DNA of 33,679 nt from Lachnospiraceae bacterium (GTDB lineage Bacteria; Bacillota; Clostridia; Lachnospirales; Lachnospiraceae), in the NCBI GenBank assembly GCA_017463225.1, contig JAFTPO010000024.1, positions 1 to 33,679 of the forward strand, written 5' to 3'. Position 1 is the stretch's first letter, and the number at the start of each line of letters is the position of its first letter. The notes beneath the pieces were generated by a model. That model had not been told where the DNA came from. It worked only from the letters and a program-made list of their open reading frames with translations, and searched no databases. The translations under genes were made by a program, and so were the position numbers. Shown piece by piece: positions 7,442 through 15,813 of this stretch.

Positions 7442-8344
7442 TTAGAAGCTAGCCATCAAAGCATCAACTTCTCTCTGAGTAGCTAAATCCTCTGAGAATG
7501 CACTTGCAGAACCTGCGCAGATACCAAGCTTAAGAGCTTTTTCCATATCGCCATCAGCTGTGTAGCCTGCAAGGAAGCCTGCCAACATAGAGTCTCCTGC
7601 TCCTACTGAGTTAAGAACCTCACCCTGTGGTGCTGCGTGCTCATATACATTTCCATCCTCTGTTACAAGAATGGCGCCCTTCTCTGCTCTAGAAACAAGA
7701 ACATTTCTAGCTCCCTTCTCCTGAAGCTTCTTAGCGTATGTAATAACATCTTCCTTTGTGTTAATCTCTACATCGAAGAGATTGCCAAGCTCAACATCGT
7801 TTGGCTTAATAAGGAATGGCTTGTATGGAAGTACATTTAAGAGTAGCTCGCCTGTAGCATCAACGATAACCTTAAGACCATTGTCCTTAAGTCTGTGGAG
7901 AATCTCCTGGTAAAGTGACTTAGGCATAGTATCAGGAATACTTCCTGCAAGAACTAAATAATCATCAGCGTCAAGGTAATCAAGCTTCTCATAAAGCTCT
8001 CCGATATACACATCATCTACACGTGGTCCCTGACAGTTAATCTCAGTTTCCTCATCGCCTCTAACCTTAACATTGATTCTTGTAAGACCTCTGTCAAGCT
8101 TAATAAAATCAGAATTGATTCCGCGCTCTCTAAGCAAATCCTTAAGAACCTTACCTGTAAAGCCTGAGATAAAGCCTATAGCCTTGTTCTCTATACCTAA
8201 GTTAGTAAGAACAATAGATACGTTGATACCCTTACCACCTGGCAGAACCTTCTCTGAAGAAGCTCTGTTTAAGCTACCAACCTTAAGGTCTGGAACTGTC
8301 ACTACGTAGTCAAGTGATGGATTAAATGTTACAGTATAAATCAT
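7442..8344 (-). CDS. fruK: 1-phosphofructokinase (PfkB family)
   Basis: A 300-aa sugar kinase, the usual length for FruK/LacC enzymes, which phosphorylate fructose-1-phosphate (or tagatose-6-phosphate) in the cytosol to feed glycolysis. Visible motifs are TFNPSLDYVV at the N-terminus, the PfkB signature GGKGINVS (36-43), a TRINVKV substrate-binding segment, KPNDVELG, and the GAGDS loop with the catalytic base Asp251. The ATG at 8344 has AAGGAGGT 8 nt upstream. Monocistronic here: its own promoter (8398-8425) and terminator. No fruA PTS gene or fruR is adjacent, unlike the common operon. FruK is favoured over LacC by overall resemblance, not by a decisive residue. Confidence 0.9.
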   Translation of the reverse strand: MIYTVTFNPSLDYVVTVPDLKVGSLNRASSEKVLPGGKGINVSIVLTNLGIENKAIGFISGFTGKVLKDLLRERGINSDFIKLDRGLTRINVKVRGDEETEINCQGPRVDDVYIGELYEKLDYLDADDYLVLAGSIPDTMPKSLYQEILHRLKDNGLKVIVDATGELLLNVLPYKPFLIKPNDVELGNLFDVEINTKEDVITYAKKLQEKGARNVLVSRAEKGAILVTEDGNVYEHAAPQGEVLNSVGAGDSMLAGFLAGYTADGDMEKALKLGICAGSASAFSEDLATQREVDALMASF

Positions 8345-8397
8345 GTCTTGCTACCTCCTTAAATGTAATTGTACGTGTTTTAAAAACCCCTATGTCC

Positions 8398-8425
8398 ATT
8401 ATATAACATTTGTCGTATATTTCAA
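8398..8425 (-). promoter_or_regulatory. fruK promoter
   Basis: TTGAAA (8425-8420), 16-bp spacer and a consensus TATAAT (8403-8398) on the minus strand, 54 bp upstream of the fruK start. Confidence 0.75.
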
Positions 8426-8490
8426 CCATAATCAAATATTTTTTAGATATTTTACACAAATATATGTATATTTTATTTTTATTCAAAAAT

Positions 8491-8547
8491 AAAGAAAAAA
8501 TGTCAGACAGTGGCAGGTTATAAAAACCAACTAATGTCTGACATTTT
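8491..8547 (-). terminator. Terminator of the zinc ribbon-pheA-fur-exo operon
   Basis: Perfect 13-bp arms (8535-8547 and 8497-8509, AAAATGTCAGACA/TGTCTGACATTTT) around a 25-nt loop that holds a small GGTT/AACC stem, followed by a T-rich tract on the minus strand. It begins 16 nt after the exonuclease stop. Confidence 0.8.
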
Positions 8548-8563
8548 CCAATATAATAAACGA

Positions 8564-9319
8564 TTACAGCTCCACTGTTACCTCTACAGGACAGTGGTCT
8601 GAGCCAAGTATATCTGTATGAATTGCTGCGGACTTAAGCTTGTCCTTTAAGTCCTCTGAAGCAAGGAAATAATCTATACGCCACCCTGCATTCTTCTCTC
8701 TAGCCTTGAAGCGATAAGACCACCAGGAATAGATGTCTGTCATATCAGGGTAGAAATGTCTAAATGTATCTATAAAGCCTGACTCAAGGAGAACTGTCAT
8801 CTTCTCTCTCTCCTCATCTGTGAAACCGGCGTTACGACGATTAGTCTTAGGATTCTTAAGGTCGATTTCCTTGTGAGCCACATTTAAGTCGCCACAGATT
8901 AACACACTCTTCTTAGCCTTCAAATCATTCAAGTATGCTCTAAAATCGTCCTCCCAAACCATTCTATAGTCAAGTCTTGCAAGCTCGTTCTGTGAGTTTG
9001 GTGTGTAGCAGGTAACCATATAAAAATCCTCATACTCTAAGGTAATAACTCTTCCCTCATGGTCGTGCTCATCTATGCCTATGCCGTATGTTACATTGAT
9101 AGGCTCGTGCTTGGTAAATATAGCTGTTCCGGAATATCCCTTCTTCTCAGCGTAATTCCAGTATGCGTGATAGCCTTCCTTCTCCCACTCTATCTGTCCT
9201 TCAGAAAGCTTAATCTCCTGCAGGCAGAAGAAATCTGCATCCATTTTATCGAAAAAGTCCATAAAGCCCTTTGTCATACAGGCTCTAAGACCATTTACAT
9301 TCCATGATATAAATTTCAT
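8564..9319 (-). CDS. Exodeoxyribonuclease III (AP endonuclease family)
   Basis: A 251-aa EEP-fold nuclease of base-excision repair; it cleaves at abasic sites and has 3'-5' exonuclease activity in its family. Active-site landmarks: Asn7 (WNVNG), Glu35 (LQEIK), Tyr105 (CYTPNS), Asp144 and Asn146 (GDLNVAH), and Asp241-His242 (SDHCP). [10 protein letters not shown] is also conserved. An upstream in-frame start at 9388 would overlap the Fur-like gene; the ATG at 9319 has AAGGAG at proper spacing and begins with the typical [12 protein letters not shown]. It lies 16 bp downstream of the Fur-like gene and is last in the operon. Likely xth/exoA in name. Confidence 0.95.
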   Translation of the reverse strand: MKFISWNVNGLRACMTKGFMDFFDKMDADFFCLQEIKLSEGQIEWEKEGYHAYWNYAEKKGYSGTAIFTKHEPINVTYGIGIDEHDHEGRVITLEYEDFYMVTCYTPNSQNELARLDYRMVWEDDFRAYLNDLKAKKSVLICGDLNVAHKEIDLKNPKTNRRNAGFTDEEREKMTVLLESGFIDTFRHFYPDMTDIYSWWSYRFKAREKNAGWRIDYFLASEDLKDKLKSAAIHTDILGSDHCPVEVTVEL

Positions 9320-9335
9320 AATACACTCCTTATCC

Positions 9336-9773
9336 TTACTCATGATTAATAAGTACTGCCTTAATCTCCTCAGCCTTCTCGTAGCCATTCTTCTCCATAA
9401 TGTACTTTAAGGCTTCCTGTAAATCTGCTTCAGATAAAATAATCTTCTTGCTGTCAGTTACAACTGTACAGCCACCGCTCATGTCACAGCAACGTCCTGA
9501 GCAGGCAGCCTTCTGAATATTTTTTCTGCTTACAGCGCCTATTTCCTCAAGTACATTTAACATACGATACACTGTAGCTATACCAATACTCTCATCCTTC
9601 TTGTGTGCCAAAATGTATATTTCCTTGCAGCATGAATACTCTTCATTTGCAATTATATCAACTATCAGCTTTCTCTGCTCTGTAAGTCGCAAGCCTTTTT
9701 CCTTAAGCTTGGCCAGTATATCATCCTTACTTAGAGCAAGGTTTTCTATAGCCTGATTGTCCTTATCTGCCAT
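9336..9773 (-). CDS. Atypical Fur-family regulator lacking the His-rich metal sites
   Basis: A 145-aa protein with a Fur/PerR-type winged helix: [15 protein letters not shown] (27-41), [20 protein letters not shown] (50-69) and [12 protein letters not shown] (72-83). The C-terminal part is not canonical: the HHHxHxxC-type block and the two CxxC pairs of Fur are absent. Instead there is a Cys cluster, [12 protein letters not shown] (91-102), and only His57 and His144. Metal or redox sensing through these Cys residues is inference. It lies between pheA (24 bp) and the exonuclease gene (16 bp). The ATG at 9773 is preceded by AAAGG. Confidence 0.85.
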   Translation of the reverse strand: MADKDNQAIENLALSKDDILAKLKEKGLRLTEQRKLIVDIIANEEYSCCKEIYILAHKKDESIGIATVYRMLNVLEEIGAVSRKNIQKAACSGRCCDMSGGCTVVTDSKKIILSEADLQEALKYIMEKNGYEKAEEIKAVLINHE

Positions 9774-9797
9774 ATTCGTATTCCTTTCTAAAAATAT

Positions 9798-10667
9798 CTA
9801 CTCCTTGTAGACTCCCAAAATCTTCACATCACTGCTCTTTCTGATATCCTCAAGAGTGTCAAGAATTACATCCAGTCTCTCCATCCTACCATCAATCTCT
9901 ATGTAGAAATTATAGGTTCCCAGCTCCTGCTTAGTAGGTCTGGACATAATGGATATCATGTTAATCTTATTATCACTAAAGCTTTTCAGTATCTCGAATA
10001 GAATACCCGGTCTGTCCTCCACCGGCATAACATAGATAGGCACTCTAACCTTCTCTTTCGCCTGTGGATTAGTAGGCTCATTGATAGCCTTGTTGTCTGT
10101 AGCCCTACCCTTCTTAAATATTAAGAATCTGGTGTGATTGTGGTCTGAATCAGTTACATTTTCCACCACGAATCTATCCTTCTCCTTAACAGCTATGTGA
10201 TGAGGTACAATGGCTGCTGCCCCCGCTTCATCTCCCAGCATATAGTAGGATTCCATATTACTCTCTGTAGAAACAATCTTGGCACCGTTTAGAGAATTGA
10301 TAAACTGTCTACACTGACCATTTGCCTTGAACTGAACGTACAGAGTCTTAATCTCCTCTAAGGATCTAACATTGCCCACCAGAGAAAATTGAACTGACAC
10401 TGCATTCTCATCTATGATGCACACATCCTTCTCCAAAAGCAGGTCTAAGGTTCTCTGAACATATCCATCCAGTGTATTTTCCACAGGAACGATACCCAAT
10501 TCACAGTCCTCTTCTCCACTGTTTGCATCGTCACTGCACACTGCCTTAAACACCTCATCTATGGTTGGATAATAAATACCATCTAGTGATTGTCCTATCT
10601 TATTTTCATACTCAAGGTATGCCTTATCGCTAAAGGTACCCTGAGGTCCAAGTATTGCTATCTTCAT
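9798..10667 (-). CDS. pheA: Prephenate dehydratase
   Basis: A 289-aa stand-alone prephenate dehydratase that converts prephenate to phenylpyruvate for phenylalanine synthesis. The catalytic domain spans about 1-185: GPQGTFSDKA at the start, ELGIVPVENTLDGYV (57-70), and the catalytic Thr179-Arg180-Phe181. A C-terminal ACT domain (about 208-287) carries PGILFEIL (220-227) and SRPTKQELGTYNFYIE (242-257), the two segments that bind phenylalanine in feedback inhibition. No chorismate mutase domain is fused. It sits 12 bp after the zinc-ribbon gene and 24 bp before the Fur-like gene. Confidence 0.95.
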   Translation of the reverse strand: MKIAILGPQGTFSDKAYLEYENKIGQSLDGIYYPTIDEVFKAVCSDDANSGEEDCELGIVPVENTLDGYVQRTLDLLLEKDVCIIDENAVSVQFSLVGNVRSLEEIKTLYVQFKANGQCRQFINSLNGAKIVSTESNMESYYMLGDEAGAAAIVPHHIAVKEKDRFVVENVTDSDHNHTRFLIFKKGRATDNKAINEPTNPQAKEKVRVPIYVMPVEDRPGILFEILKSFSDNKINMISIMSRPTKQELGTYNFYIEIDGRMERLDVILDTLEDIRKSSDVKILGVYKE

Positions 10668-10679
10668 ATCAAATATTCC

Positions 10680-10946
10680 TTAAATCCAGTCGTAATTTCC
10701 CCCGGTTATAGCCAGGCTTAAAAGTGTGTCCATCTTCTCCACATCCTCACCCTCTAAAACCTGAATGAGCTTTGCGGTATCCTTCAGAGTACTCATATCC
10801 TCATCAGGTCCAATCTCTAGGTCAACCTCCTGCTCACAGTAGATGCAATCTATAGTGTTCATAGTCTGCAAAGATAAGAACTTCTCTCCACAGCTCTCGC
10901 ACTGATAATATCCGCACTTAGTAGTGCCTTCCGGTACATAATACAT
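10680..10946 (-). CDS. Small zinc-ribbon protein of unknown function
   Basis: An 88-aa acidic protein with two CxxC pairs (Cys16/Cys19 and Cys34/Cys37) that should form one zinc ribbon, then a helical C-terminal half. The open frame extends to a TTG at 10964; the ATG at 10946 is preferred although no ribosome binding site directly precedes it. A strong AAAGGAGA lies at 10999-10992, separated from the ATG by a 7-bp hairpin (10957-10991); folding would bring it within about 11 nt. First gene of the operon with pheA. Role unknown; the pheA link is positional only. Confidence 0.7.
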   Translation of the reverse strand: MYYVPEGTTKCGYYQCESCGEKFLSLQTMNTIDCIYCEQEVDLEIGPDEDMSTLKDTAKLIQVLEGEDVEKMDTLLSLAITGGNYDWI

Positions 10947-10956
10947 AAATATATTT

Positions 10957-10999
10957 GCGCACAAATCTATCTGTTAATATACAATGTGCGCTCTCCTTT
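10957..10999 (-). promoter_or_regulatory. Ribosome binding site separated from its start by a hairpin
   Basis: AAAGGAGA (10999-10992) abuts the 7-bp perfect stem GCGCACA (10991-10985)/TGTGCGC (10963-10957) with a 21-nt loop, then ten nt to the ATG at 10946. The hairpin could be looped out to give normal spacing, or control initiation. Confidence 0.45.
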
Positions 11000-11045
11000 C
11001 TAGTTTACATAATTTCATTTTGATTATTATAATATCTTCAAAACT

Positions 11046-11504
11046 TTAGTAGTATCTCTCACAGGAGATTAAAGTATCCCCCTCATAGGTAAGCTTCATA
11101 TTAACCAGAGGCTTACCATCTATTAAATCCTGCAGGAAATATCTGTCTCCCTCCCACAGGCTTAAATCCATCAGCTTATCCTTATTAATCCACGAAAGCT
11201 CCCCCTCGTTGCAGGTATCAGTGAGCTCTCCTTCAAATTCGCTGGCTGTGAACATAAACATTAGCTCGTCCTCCCAGCAGTCTGAGATAAATGTTACCAC
11301 TCCTCTAAAGGAATACTCAGTAAGTCTCAATCCGGTCTCCTCGTATACCTCCCTTAGAACACAGTCCTCCGGGCTTTCTCCGGCATCCAGCTTACCTCCG
11401 ATGCCCAGCCACTTGCCCTGGCTCTGATCCTGCTCCTTCTTGTTACGGTACAGCATCAGGAAGCTATCATCCTTTTCTATATAACACAAGGTGGTCAATC
11501 TCAT
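11046..11504 (-). CDS. Nudix hydrolase (MutT / 8-oxo-dGTP diphosphatase type)
   Basis: A 152-aa protein with a perfect Nudix box: Gly37-x5-Glu43-x7-Arg51-Glu52-Val53-x-Glu55-Glu56-x-Gly58-Leu59, with the metal-binding glutamates in REVYEE. The preceding GKWLGIGGKL and the N-terminal LTTLCYIE strand are typical of the MutT/YtkD-like group that hydrolyses oxidised nucleoside triphosphates; the actual substrate cannot be read from sequence. The ATG at 11504 has AGGAG upstream. A TATAAT at 11553-11548 on the minus strand is a likely -10. It is separated by about 99 bp from the zinc-ribbon operon. Confidence 0.9.
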   Translation of the reverse strand: MRLTTLCYIEKDDSFLMLYRNKKEQDQSQGKWLGIGGKLDAGESPEDCVLREVYEETGLRLTEYSFRGVVTFISDCWEDELMFMFTASEFEGELTDTCNEGELSWINKDKLMDLSLWEGDRYFLQDLIDGKPLVNMKLTYEGDTLISCERYY

Positions 11505-11651
11505 AATATACTCCTAACAAACCAATGTTTTTCAACACATCCAGCTAATTATAGCACAACACATCCATAAAGTAATGCATTTTTTTCATAGTTTTTCACA
11601 TACTAAACTAAAATATATAAAAACATAATTTCACATAGAAAGGAATCAAAT

Positions 11652-12182
11652 ATGAGCGAAACTCTAAAGTCTGTAACCAGATATCTGGTGCTGGCAACTA
11701 TAGGCATCCTATTTCACTTCACCTATGAGTGGTCCGGAAATAATACTATAGTCGGGCTTTTTACCCCTACCAGCGAGTCTGTCTGGGAGCATCTTAAGCT
11801 ACTATTCTTCCCTATGCTTCTAGCCACAATCTGGGATGCACTTCGGGGAAATACCACCACCGGTTTTCTAAAGAAGCGTATCATCTCCATTATGGTAGGA
11901 ATGGTTGTTATCATCGTTTTATTCTACACATCCATGGGAGTTAGCGGACGTATAATCGGCTGGTTTAACATAGCGTCCTACCTGATTGCCCTACTTATAA
12001 CACTAATATTAGATAAGGTGTTAAATATCGAGGATAACCCTTACAGCGCATACACCGCCCTAGCCACCTTTGTTTTATTTACAGTGGCATTTGCAGTATT
12101 TAGCTTCAAATCTCCTGAAGTGGGAATATTCTATCCATTTCCTGAGAACGCAACCTACTTTCCTATAGTTGCTGAGGAGTAG
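11652..12182 (+). CDS. Integral membrane protein, DUF6512-like
   Basis: A 176-aa hydrophobic protein with about five membrane-spanning segments (about 10-27, 48-65, 77-97, 103-124, 133-152). The first loop holds the conserved segment LFTPTSESVWEHLKLLFFP (36-54), which I recognise from the DUF6512 family of Firmicutes membrane proteins. Function unknown. The start follows AAAGGAATC. It is transcribed divergently from the Nudix gene (147-bp shared intergenic region) and is followed by a short hairpin with a T-tract at 12246-12262. Confidence 0.8.
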   Translation: MSETLKSVTRYLVLATIGILFHFTYEWSGNNTIVGLFTPTSESVWEHLKLLFFPMLLATIWDALRGNTTTGFLKKRIISIMVGMVVIIVLFYTSMGVSGRIIGWFNIASYLIALLITLILDKVLNIEDNPYSAYTALATFVLFTVAFAVFSFKSPEVGIFYPFPENATYFPIVAEE

Positions 12183-12245
12183 CTACCACTAAATAATTTA
12201 GTATCATAGGTTTATTAAATTCACACCTTTGTCGATATAAAACTT

Positions 12246-12262
12246 AGGGTGTAACCCTTTTT
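12246..12262 (+). terminator. Short weak terminator
   Basis: AGGGT-GTA-ACCCT followed by four further T. The five-bp stem is short, so read-through into the diguanylate cyclase gene 28 bp further is possible. Confidence 0.4.
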
Positions 12263-12290
12263 AGAAGACATATTACAAGGATGTGAATAT

Positions 12291-13343
12291 ATGAATAGCT
12301 TTATGCAACTAAAAGGACAGGATAAAAAGAGCTTTCTGCAGTCAAAGTTTATGTATTACAGAAAGTTCAATACATACGTTGTACTTTTTGCCTCTCTGGC
12401 GTCAATTACATATTTTATCTCGGACTGTCAGCTGTTTGGTCGCTTTGCCTGGGAAACATTACTTCAGAGATGCTTTATATTGGTTCCACTGATTGCATTT
12501 CTCATAGTCAATGCCAAATGCACTAACTATTTTATCATGTCCATATTTTCACAGTTTATGGGTCATATGATGATGTGGTGTACCATAGGCGCAATATACT
12601 ACCTACCGGACAAAACACATGCCAGCGAAGGCTTTATAATTATGCACCTTGTGTTCATGGCTTTGACATATGCCGCACCATTTTGGTTAAGTACCATATC
12701 CCACTGTGGCGTGCTTTTAAATATAATTATATCCCATCAATTTAATCACTATGCGAATATAGATATTATGTTTTCATTGGGACTTCCTTGTCTCCTTGCA
12801 ATTATAGCTACAAACTATGTTATGTGCGGTGTGTACTACGATACTTACACCACCAAGCACCAGCTGGAGGATTCACTGGTTATGGATCCACTTACAAGAG
12901 TTTACAACAGACACAAGCTTCCAACTATAGTGGACGGAAGAAGATTCACATTCGACCACAACGAACACGTCAGTATTCTTATGGCTGACATAGATTTCTT
13001 CAAGCAGGTAAATGACACCTACGGTCATGATATGGGTGACGCAGTTCTTCAATCCGTAGCAAAGGTAATAAAGAGCTGTACCCGTTCCAACGATTACATC
13101 ATCCGCTGGGGTGGTGAGGAATTCGTAGTGATAATGCCTAACTGTCCTATAGAGCAGGCTGTAAACGTAGCTGAGAGAATTCGAGAAAGGGTTGCTGACA
13201 CAGATAACGAGGTCTGTGATATAACAGTATCCCTGGGAGTTGCCAAATACGATGGAGTCAATTACGAGAATGCTATAATAGATGCGGATAAAGCTTTATA
13301 CGACGCCAAGGAAGGCGGAAGAAATAGAGTGGTGTGTGCGTAA
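12291..13343 (+). CDS. Membrane-bound diguanylate cyclase (GGDEF)
   Basis: A 350-aa protein with about six predicted membrane segments in residues 25-185, a short linker, and a complete GGDEF domain (about 195-350) that makes cyclic di-GMP from two GTP. It starts with DPLTRVYNRH; Asp233 (MADIDFFKQVND) is a metal ligand; the active site is GGEEF (274-278). The product-inhibition I-site RSND (RxxD, 265-268) lies exactly five residues before GGEEF, so feedback inhibition is expected. The C-terminus DKALYDAKEGGRNRV is typical. The membrane part does not match a sensor domain I can name. No EAL or PilZ gene is in the window. Confidence 0.93.
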   Translation: MNSFMQLKGQDKKSFLQSKFMYYRKFNTYVVLFASLASITYFISDCQLFGRFAWETLLQRCFILVPLIAFLIVNAKCTNYFIMSIFSQFMGHMMMWCTIGAIYYLPDKTHASEGFIIMHLVFMALTYAAPFWLSTISHCGVLLNIIISHQFNHYANIDIMFSLGLPCLLAIIATNYVMCGVYYDTYTTKHQLEDSLVMDPLTRVYNRHKLPTIVDGRRFTFDHNEHVSILMADIDFFKQVNDTYGHDMGDAVLQSVAKVIKSCTRSNDYIIRWGGEEFVVIMPNCPIEQAVNVAERIRERVADTDNEVCDITVSLGVAKYDGVNYENAIIDADKALYDAKEGGRNRVVCA

Positions 13344-13404
13344 GCATAAAATACTACTAAAATCCCCTAATTTTCTGGTTTGGGGGCACAATCTGGATGA
13401 TTTT

Positions 13405-13440
13405 TGGGCATAGAACGGTTAAAACCTGCTTCTATGCCCA
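13405..13440. terminator. First of two related hairpins between convergent genes
   Basis: Perfect 11-bp arms TGGGCATAGAA/TTCTATGCCCA with an inner GGTT/AACC pair. It has T-rich DNA on both sides and lies between the converging diguanylate cyclase and rubrerythrin genes. Confidence 0.65.
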
Positions 13441-13461
13441 ATTTTTGCTCATATTTAACTA

Positions 13462-13507
13462 AAATATGGGCGTAGAATGGTAAAAAACCTCTTCTACGCC
13501 CATATTT
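13462..13507. terminator. Second of two related hairpins between convergent genes
   Basis: Perfect 16-bp arms AAATATGGGCGTAGAA/TTCTACGCCCATATTT. It differs from the first hairpin by a compensatory change (CATAG/CTATG versus CGTAG/CTACG), so base pairing is conserved. Probably a bidirectional terminator. Confidence 0.7.
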
Positions 13508-13526
13508 CGATCATAAATTATTATCC

Positions 13527-14066
13527 CTAGTAATTCTCAGGCTTTACCTGGAAGTAGCTCTGTGGGTGTGCACATACAGGGCAAACCTCAGGCGCCTTCT
13601 GTCCGATGCAGATATGTCCACAGTTGATACACTGCCATATAACATCTCCATCCTTAGAGAATACAAGATCTCCCTCGATGTTAGCAAGAAGCTTTCTGTA
13701 ACGCTCCTCATGCTCCTTCTCTATAGCTGCAACACCATCAAACTGTGCTGCTATAGCTTCGAAGCCTTCCTCTCTTGCAACCTTTGCAAACTCAGCGTAC
13801 ATATCAGTCCACTCATAGTTCTCACCAGCAGCTGCATCCTTAAGATTCTCGATAGTTCCCGGAACTGCTCCACCGTGAAGAAGCTTAAACCAAAGCTTAG
13901 CGTGCTCCTTCTCGTTGTTAGCTGTCTCCTCGAAAATGTTAGCTATCTGAACATATCCGTCCTTCTTAGCCTTTGACGCGTAATATCTGTACTTGTTAGT
14001 AGCCTGTGACTCACCAGCAAATGCAGCCATAAGATTGGCCTCAGTTCTTGAACCTTTTAATTCCAT
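13527..14066 (-). CDS. rbr: Rubrerythrin
   Basis: A 179-aa rubrerythrin, a cytosolic peroxide reductase of anaerobes. The ferritin-like diiron domain (1-130) shows Glu19 in FAGES, NEKEH (51-55) and [13 protein letters not shown] (115-127). The C-terminal rubredoxin domain has the four iron-binding Cys146, Cys149, Cys162 and Cys165 ([10 protein letters not shown] then CPVCAHP). Length matches the family. The ATG at 14066 is preceded by AAGGAAGG. It appears monocistronic: the flippase gene ends 79 bp upstream and the tandem hairpins follow. No recognisable PerR box was seen in the short upstream region. Confidence 0.96.
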   Translation of the reverse strand: MELKGSRTEANLMAAFAGESQATNKYRYYASKAKKDGYVQIANIFEETANNEKEHAKLWFKLLHGGAVPGTIENLKDAAAGENYEWTDMYAEFAKVAREEGFEAIAAQFDGVAAIEKEHEERYRKLLANIEGDLVFSKDGDVIWQCINCGHICIGQKAPEVCPVCAHPQSYFQVKPENY

Positions 14067-14145
14067 ATTTTATATACCTTCCTTTCTATAGAAAATGTAC
14101 CCATATTTTACCAAATTAATACAGAAAAATAAAGTGAAAGCTTGG

Positions 14146-15693
14146 TTAAAAAATTCTTTTTCCCATGTAATCATCTCTTGTGTAAACCATGCCAAAATAC
14201 ACTGCAGCAGCTACAACAATTGTAATTACCACTGCAAAAAATAAACTTACACCTATACCAGTTAAAATGCTGTAGCATATCACTGCAATCACCGACATTA
14301 GAAGGGATGCCACCAGCGGCTTTCCTATGACACTTATAACGCGCAGCTTAGTGTCAAACAATTTTTCCATAGAGTTAATATTATAAAAGCACATGGCCAT
14401 AGAATACACCACTGAACCGGTGACTAAGATGCCCATTACACTTCCTGACACCTTTAACAAGCCGACCACATATAAGATGTGAACGATAAGGGCCTTGGCA
14501 ACATTCTTCATGGCAATAAAACTTTTCCCCATAGCCTGAAGGGCGCTATTTAAAACCGTGGCCACGGAGAAAAACAGCACAGAAACGCTTCCCATAACTA
14601 GTGCCTCTGAAGCCACATCACTGGTGCCTGTGAAGAAAAGCTGCATAATAGGCTTGGCCAATATCATCAATCCAAATACTGAAGGTACTGCAAAAAGCAC
14701 AACACCTCTCACAGCCCTACTAACTCTAACATTTACATCCTCTATCTCATGTGAAGCATATTCCACGGAAAGCTTAGGCATCATAGCAGAAGAAATGGCG
14801 CTGGCAATGGTTATAGGTACATTTATGAGGACCATATACTGCCTGGAATAAATGCCAAATATCCTGGCCGCACTCTCCTGGGAGTAATTCCTAGCCTGCG
14901 CCCAGCCCCAGAATATCTTCATATCAATGGTTGTACTGACATTATATATAAAGCTGGTAAGCATAATAGGAAAGGCATAGATGAATATTACTCTAAAGAG
15001 AGTAAAGTAGGATTCCTTGGGTTTGGGAGGAGCATCTTCATAGAGCTTTACTCTGGTCTTTCTAGTTAACATAATATTTGCCACAAGGAATATAAGAGCT
15101 ACCATAACACCTATCAAGGTTCCCAAAGCGCTGCCCATAGCTCCGTATGCAGGACCAGGAAGATATGAGGATGAATACTTCATAAAAACAAGGGCCAGTG
15201 CGATACTGAATATGGCATTAAATATCTGTTCCACTATCTGTGATATGGCTGTGGGTATCATAGTATTGTGTGCCTGAGTATAGCCTCGGAGAACACTTAA
15301 GAATCCTGAGAAAAATATAGTTGGAGCCATTACTTTAAGCGACAAAACTGCAGGAGCCACCACCAGCTTATCCGCAAAAAAATACGTGACTAGAGCTCCT
15401 GCACCACCCACTATGAATACGTAAAATAAGCAGGTACGAAACAATCTTTTGCAGTTTACATAATCTTTCTCCGCCACATATACAGACATAACCTTAGATA
15501 TGGCCATAGGCATACTGTAGGTTGTGATCAGCAGGAGCATATTATATATATCATAGGCAGTGCCGTAGTAGCCATTTCCCTCCTCACCGATTATATGATA
15601 GAGAGGAATGCCGTAAAGCAGGCCAAGGGCTCTGGACACAAAGCCAGCCACGGCTAATATAACTGCATGAACCAAAAACCTCTCCTTCTTCAT
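14146..15693 (-). CDS. Polysaccharide flippase, SpoVB / MurJ-like (MOP superfamily)
   Basis: A 515-aa membrane protein with about 14 hydrophobic segments over its whole length and an N-terminus (FVSRALGLLYGIPLYHIIGE) typical of the oligosaccharide flippase / SpoVB branch. Members move lipid-linked sugars across the membrane; whether this one serves peptidoglycan, spore cortex or another polymer is not determinable here. The frame opens at a GTG (15699), but GGGAG is only 2 nt from it and 8 nt from the ATG at 15693, so I use the ATG. A hairpin at 15737-15773 separates it from the upstream phosphatase gene. Confidence 0.9.
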   Translation of the reverse strand: MKKERFLVHAVILAVAGFVSRALGLLYGIPLYHIIGEEGNGYYGTAYDIYNMLLLITTYSMPMAISKVMSVYVAEKDYVNCKRLFRTCLFYVFIVGGAGALVTYFFADKLVVAPAVLSLKVMAPTIFFSGFLSVLRGYTQAHNTMIPTAISQIVEQIFNAIFSIALALVFMKYSSSYLPGPAYGAMGSALGTLIGVMVALIFLVANIMLTRKTRVKLYEDAPPKPKESYFTLFRVIFIYAFPIMLTSFIYNVSTTIDMKIFWGWAQARNYSQESAARIFGIYSRQYMVLINVPITIASAISSAMMPKLSVEYASHEIEDVNVRVSRAVRGVVLFAVPSVFGLMILAKPIMQLFFTGTSDVASEALVMGSVSVLFFSVATVLNSALQAMGKSFIAMKNVAKALIVHILYVVGLLKVSGSVMGILVTGSVVYSMAMCFYNINSMEKLFDTKLRVISVIGKPLVASLLMSVIAVICYSILTGIGVSLFFAVVITIVVAAAVYFGMVYTRDDYMGKRIF

Positions 15694-15736
15694 GGACACA
15701 TCTCCCTCTTAGAATAATATGGCATATATGTAAAAT

Positions 15737-15773
15737 ACCCCTGTCACAGGTTATTTTTACCTGAAACAGGGGT
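15737..15773 (-). terminator. Hairpin after the tyrosine phosphatase gene
   Basis: Outer 8-bp arms ACCCCTGT/ACAGGGGT and inner CAGGT/ACCTG around a 7-nt loop. The following minus-strand tract (ATTTTA) is only weakly T-rich, so termination may be partial. Confidence 0.6.
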
Positions 15774-15813
15774 TGGTTATTCATAATATATGTAAATTTC
15801 TAATTATCCTGCC

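Noticed and set aside
9320-9388. 23-codon N-terminal extension of exonuclease III
   Set aside because: It would overlap the Fur-like gene, and the internal ATG at 9319 begins with the conserved [10 protein letters not shown] and has AAGGAG upstream.
13566-13600. CACATACAGGGCAAACC resembles the core of a c-di-GMP-I riboswitch
   Set aside because: It lies antisense within the rubredoxin-domain codons of rubrerythrin (Cys-x-x-Cys region), where the sequence is fixed by coding, and no riboswitch P2/P3 pairing or downstream gene fits.
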